Part shown: positions 6,766 through 7,859 of the stretch, in pieces
Numbering within the stretch: position 1 is the first letter of the stretch
Layout: the number at the start of each line of letters is the position of its first letter
Position numbers and translations under genes: made by a program
The notes under the pieces: model-generated
Seen by the model: only the letters and a program-made list of their open reading frames with translations
What the model was told of the DNA's origin: nothing
Database searches by the model: none
From: Candidatus Iainarchaeum sp.
Lineage (GTDB): Archaea > Iainarchaeota > Iainarchaeia > Iainarchaeales > DTGL01
Direction of reading: 5' to 3'
NCBI GenBank assembly: GCA_017608575.1
Contig: JAFCFP010000048.1
Location: forward strand, 1 to 7,859
Length of the DNA stretch: 7,859 nucleotides

Positions 6766-7146
6766 CCTTGCCACTATTTTTGCTATTTCTTTTGCTTTTA
6801 TTTTTACTAGCGGAACAATTAGCACGCTCTTTTCCACTCTTGGCACAATATTTTTGCCCTTTTTTTCCATTTTTACTATGTGGAATTTTTCAAGCAAGGA
6901 AAGGTCTCTCAGCACTGCGGAAAGCTTTCTTTTTGCATGCTTGCTTAACTCTGTTGCATTTTTTGGTTTTTTTTCCCACAGTATCCTGACCAATTCAAGC
7001 CTTTTTTTTGTGAATATCTGGCTCATTTCCTTTTCATCCAAACTCAAAAGCAGTGCCTTGTCTGGATATTTGCTTGGAGAATCCCACACTTGCGCCAAAT
7101 AAGCCTTGATGCCTTTCCATCTCTCACCATTCATTTTGTATTCCAT
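6763..7146 (-). CDS. Winged helix-turn-helix regulator, probable antitoxin of a two-gene module
   Basis: A 127-residue protein with a winged HTH at about residues 45-107: FTKKRLELVRILWEKKP (helix 1), NATELSKHAKRKLSAVLRDL (helix-turn-helix, with the ELA...V.RDL pattern), then EKFHIVKMEKKGKNIVPRV (wing). The order resembles the HVO_A0114/TumA-like archaeal DNA-binding proteins that serve as antitoxins next to small toxins; this is recognised by pattern only. A GGGGTGA Shine-Dalgarno overlaps the stop of the upstream gene, and only 5 bp separate the two genes, so they form one operon. The 25-bp palindrome at the operon promoter is the natural binding site for this protein. The stop codon falls inside repeat copy 2, so the present C-terminal end was set at, or lies exactly on, the repeat junction. 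It could instead be an ordinary small regulator. Confidence 0.78.
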   Translation of the reverse strand: MEYKMNGERWKGIKAYLAQVWDSPSKYPDKALLLSLDEKEMSQIFTKKRLELVRILWEKKPKNATELSKHAKRKLSAVLRDLSLLEKFHIVKMEKKGKNIVPRVEKSVLIVPLVKIKAKEIAKIVAR

Positions 7147-7151
7147 TCAAT

Positions 7152-7481
7152 TCACCCCGGTTTCATTCTTTCCTTATAATATTTTCTGTATCTTCTGTAA
7201 TTGTTTTTGATTAAATCCAAATAAAATTCAAATATTTCTTTCAATTCTTTTCCCATTTTTGGAATAGGGATTGGCTCTGGTGTAATCCAAAATCTTTGCT
7301 CGTGCAAGAAACCATGCGAGGTATCAACGCGGTATATTTGGAAAAAATCTTCCCCGATTTTTGTGCGATAGTTGAGGGAGAAAGCTGTAACGCGGTTTTT
7401 TTCCACTTTCAGTTTTATGTCCAGCAAATCCGCACTACTCAAAGGAATCGTAAAATGTTTGAATTTTGGCAAATCCAACAC
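7152..7481 (-). CDS. Small protein with a YRxDTxHGxxH motif (DUF7718-like), possible toxin partner
   Basis: With the start proposed here the protein has 109 residues: a beta-rich N-terminal half (IKLKVEKNRVTAFSLNYRTKI), the motif Y50-R51-x-D53-T-x-H56-G-F-x-H60, and a basic C-terminal helix (KNNYRRYRKYYKERMK). The Arg/Asp/His/His set resembles a family of small archaeal proteins with RYDTAHGxxH (DUF7718), whose biochemistry I do not know; clustered polar residues suggest an active or metal site. It is the first gene of an operon with a winged-helix regulator, the order seen in TumE/TumA-type toxin-antitoxin pairs, so a toxin role is plausible but inferred. The frame is open back to an ATG at 7559, but that ATG lies inside the 23S-derived repeat and upstream of the promoter. 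The TATA box predicts transcription near 7488, making GTG 7481 (or TTG 7478) the realistic start. Confidence 0.72.
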   Translation of the reverse strand: MLDLPKFKHFTIPLSSADLLDIKLKVEKNRVTAFSLNYRTKIGEDFFQIYRVDTSHGFLHEQRFWITPEPIPIPKMGKELKEIFEFYLDLIKNNYRRYRKYYKERMKPG

Positions 7482-7483
7482 CG

Positions 7484-7508
7484 ATACTATACATTTAATG
7501 TATAGTAT
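7484..7508. promoter_or_regulatory. 25-bp perfect palindrome, probable operator of the winged-helix operon
   Basis: Arms ATACTATACATT (7484-7495) and AATGTATAGTAT (7497-7508) are perfect inverted repeats around a single central T at 7496. The site lies directly after the TATA box and covers the predicted transcription start and leader, ideal for steric repression by a dimer. The likely binder is the winged-helix protein encoded second in the operon, so the pair is probably self-repressing. Confidence 0.75.
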
Positions 7509-7510
7509 TG

Positions 7511-7518
7511 TATTTAAA
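7511..7518 (-). promoter_or_regulatory. TATA box of the DUF7718-like/winged-helix operon
   Basis: The minus strand reads TTTAAATA (within GGTTTAAATAC). Its centre is about 26 nt before 7488, inside the palindromic operator. It decides the start of the first gene, because the farther ATG at 7559 would lie upstream of transcription. Confidence 0.65.
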
Positions 7519-7538
7519 CCTTTGTGCAAAACCTGAAT

Positions 7539-7552
7539 AAAAATAAGAATTG
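7539..7552 (-). terminator. T-rich end of the 23S rRNA transcript
   Basis: Downstream of the 23S end the minus strand reads AATTCTTATTTTT after a possible stem (GGCATGG with CCCATGC; perfect 6-bp arms GCATGG at 7556-7561 and CCATGC at 7573-7578). This may be the rRNA terminator or part of a processing stem. The same T-rich tail is in repeat copies 1 and 2. Confidence 0.4.
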
Positions 7553-7644
7553 TGTGCATGGGTGAGTAGTTGCCATGCCATTAGGATGTTAAGAGAAACC
7601 TCGGGTTTTTAGTGTCAGTCAGCTGAAATGCTCGCCGAAGCTCG
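7539..7644 (-). repeat. Direct repeat copy 3: authentic 23S 3' end and flank
   Basis: This is the parental location of the repeat, since only here does the homology continue into intact 23S sequence. It differs from copies 1 and 2 at 7576, 7578 and 7579 only (in the shared part). Those three bases form the distal arm of the GCATGG/CCATGC stem, so the stem is intact only in this copy. Confidence 0.9.
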
Positions 7645-7859
7645 CATCTTACACTTCTGACCTATCAAGCCGGTCTTCTACCGACACCCTCGTCCCTAGG
7701 CCTCTCCCCGCAGGAAAAGGATTCGGGAATGGCTGCCTCTTTTCAGGGACCGCTTCGAGCTTAGATGCTTTCAGCTCTTATCGGTTACAGCGTGGCTACC
7801 CAGCAATGCCTTGCCAGACAACTGGTAAACCAGTGGCTGCGACTCCATGTTCCTCTCGT
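7583..7859 (-). rRNA. 23S ribosomal RNA, 3' end (partial, 5' part off window)
   Basis: The minus strand enters at the window edge inside the sarcin-ricin loop (ACGAGAGGAAC, 7859-7849), the site where elongation factors are activated on the large subunit. It continues with the universally conserved CTGAAAGCATCTAAGC and GATAGGTCAG...CTGACTGACACTAA, which match the terminal helices of domain VI. A hairpin with a UUCG tetraloop lies at about 7628-7646. The distance from the sarcin-ricin loop to the end (about 277 nt) is close to that in E. coli (about 250). The 3' end near 7583 is set by analogy: CTCTTAACATCC should pair with the 23S 5' end, as CTTAACC does in E. coli; it is uncertain by about 10 nt. 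No 5S gene follows within the window; small protein genes lie there instead. Confidence 0.96.

Noticed and set aside
7152..7559. Longer form of the DUF7718-like protein starting at ATG 7559
   Set aside because: That start lies inside the 23S-derived repeat and upstream of the TATA box and operator; the added residues encode the palindrome itself.
5055..7644. CRISPR-like array of three direct repeats
   Set aside because: Repeats are about 90-110 bp, spaced 0.86 and 1.6 kb apart with genes between, and derive from 23S rRNA. This is not an array.
5055..7859. Intron, homing endonuclease gene or transposase explaining the rRNA duplications
   Set aside because: No LAGLIDADG, HNH, DDE, tyrosine or serine recombinase protein is encoded, and no terminal inverted repeats were seen around the intervals.

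Overview
The window is archaeal chromosomal DNA. The evidence is an archaeal-type alanyl-tRNA synthetase with an N-terminal zinc-ribbon-like extension, archaeal TATA boxes at short distances from starts (several transcripts look leaderless or nearly so), an RNase P RNA, and the 3' end of a 23S rRNA gene with no 5S gene after it. The AT-rich sequence, compact genes and a secreted fibronectin/Ig-like membrane protein would fit a DPANN-type or other uncultured archaeon, but that placement is inference.

Left part (1-4997, all minus strand) is conserved housekeeping sequence. In transcription order it holds the RNase P RNA (4997-4749), alaS (4663-1985), and a large single-pass surface protein that starts at 1910 and runs off the left edge. 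Each has its own recognisable promoter.

Right part (5055-7859) is an accessory island built against the end of the 23S rRNA gene. The gene enters from the right edge inside the sarcin-ricin loop and ends near 7583, minus strand. The 23S 3' terminus plus about 45 bp of downstream sequence occurs three times as direct repeats: 7539-7644 (the authentic end), 6675-6765 and 5055-5168. A fourth, internal piece of 23S lies at 5763-5797. Between these rRNA-derived pieces sit an RHH antitoxin/MazF toxin pair (5223-5757, plus strand), a lipoprotein gene (5859-6518, plus strand) and a second toxin/antitoxin-like pair (7481-6763, minus strand) with a 25-bp perfect palindrome at its promoter. The MazF module lies almost exactly between two pieces of duplicated 23S, and the winged-helix gene of the second pair ends with a stop codon inside a repeat copy.

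The left-hand genes belong to translation and tRNA processing plus a surface protein. The right-hand part looks like repeated capture of small self-maintaining modules at one rDNA site. No integrase, transposase or homing endonuclease is present in the window, so the mechanism is not visible here.
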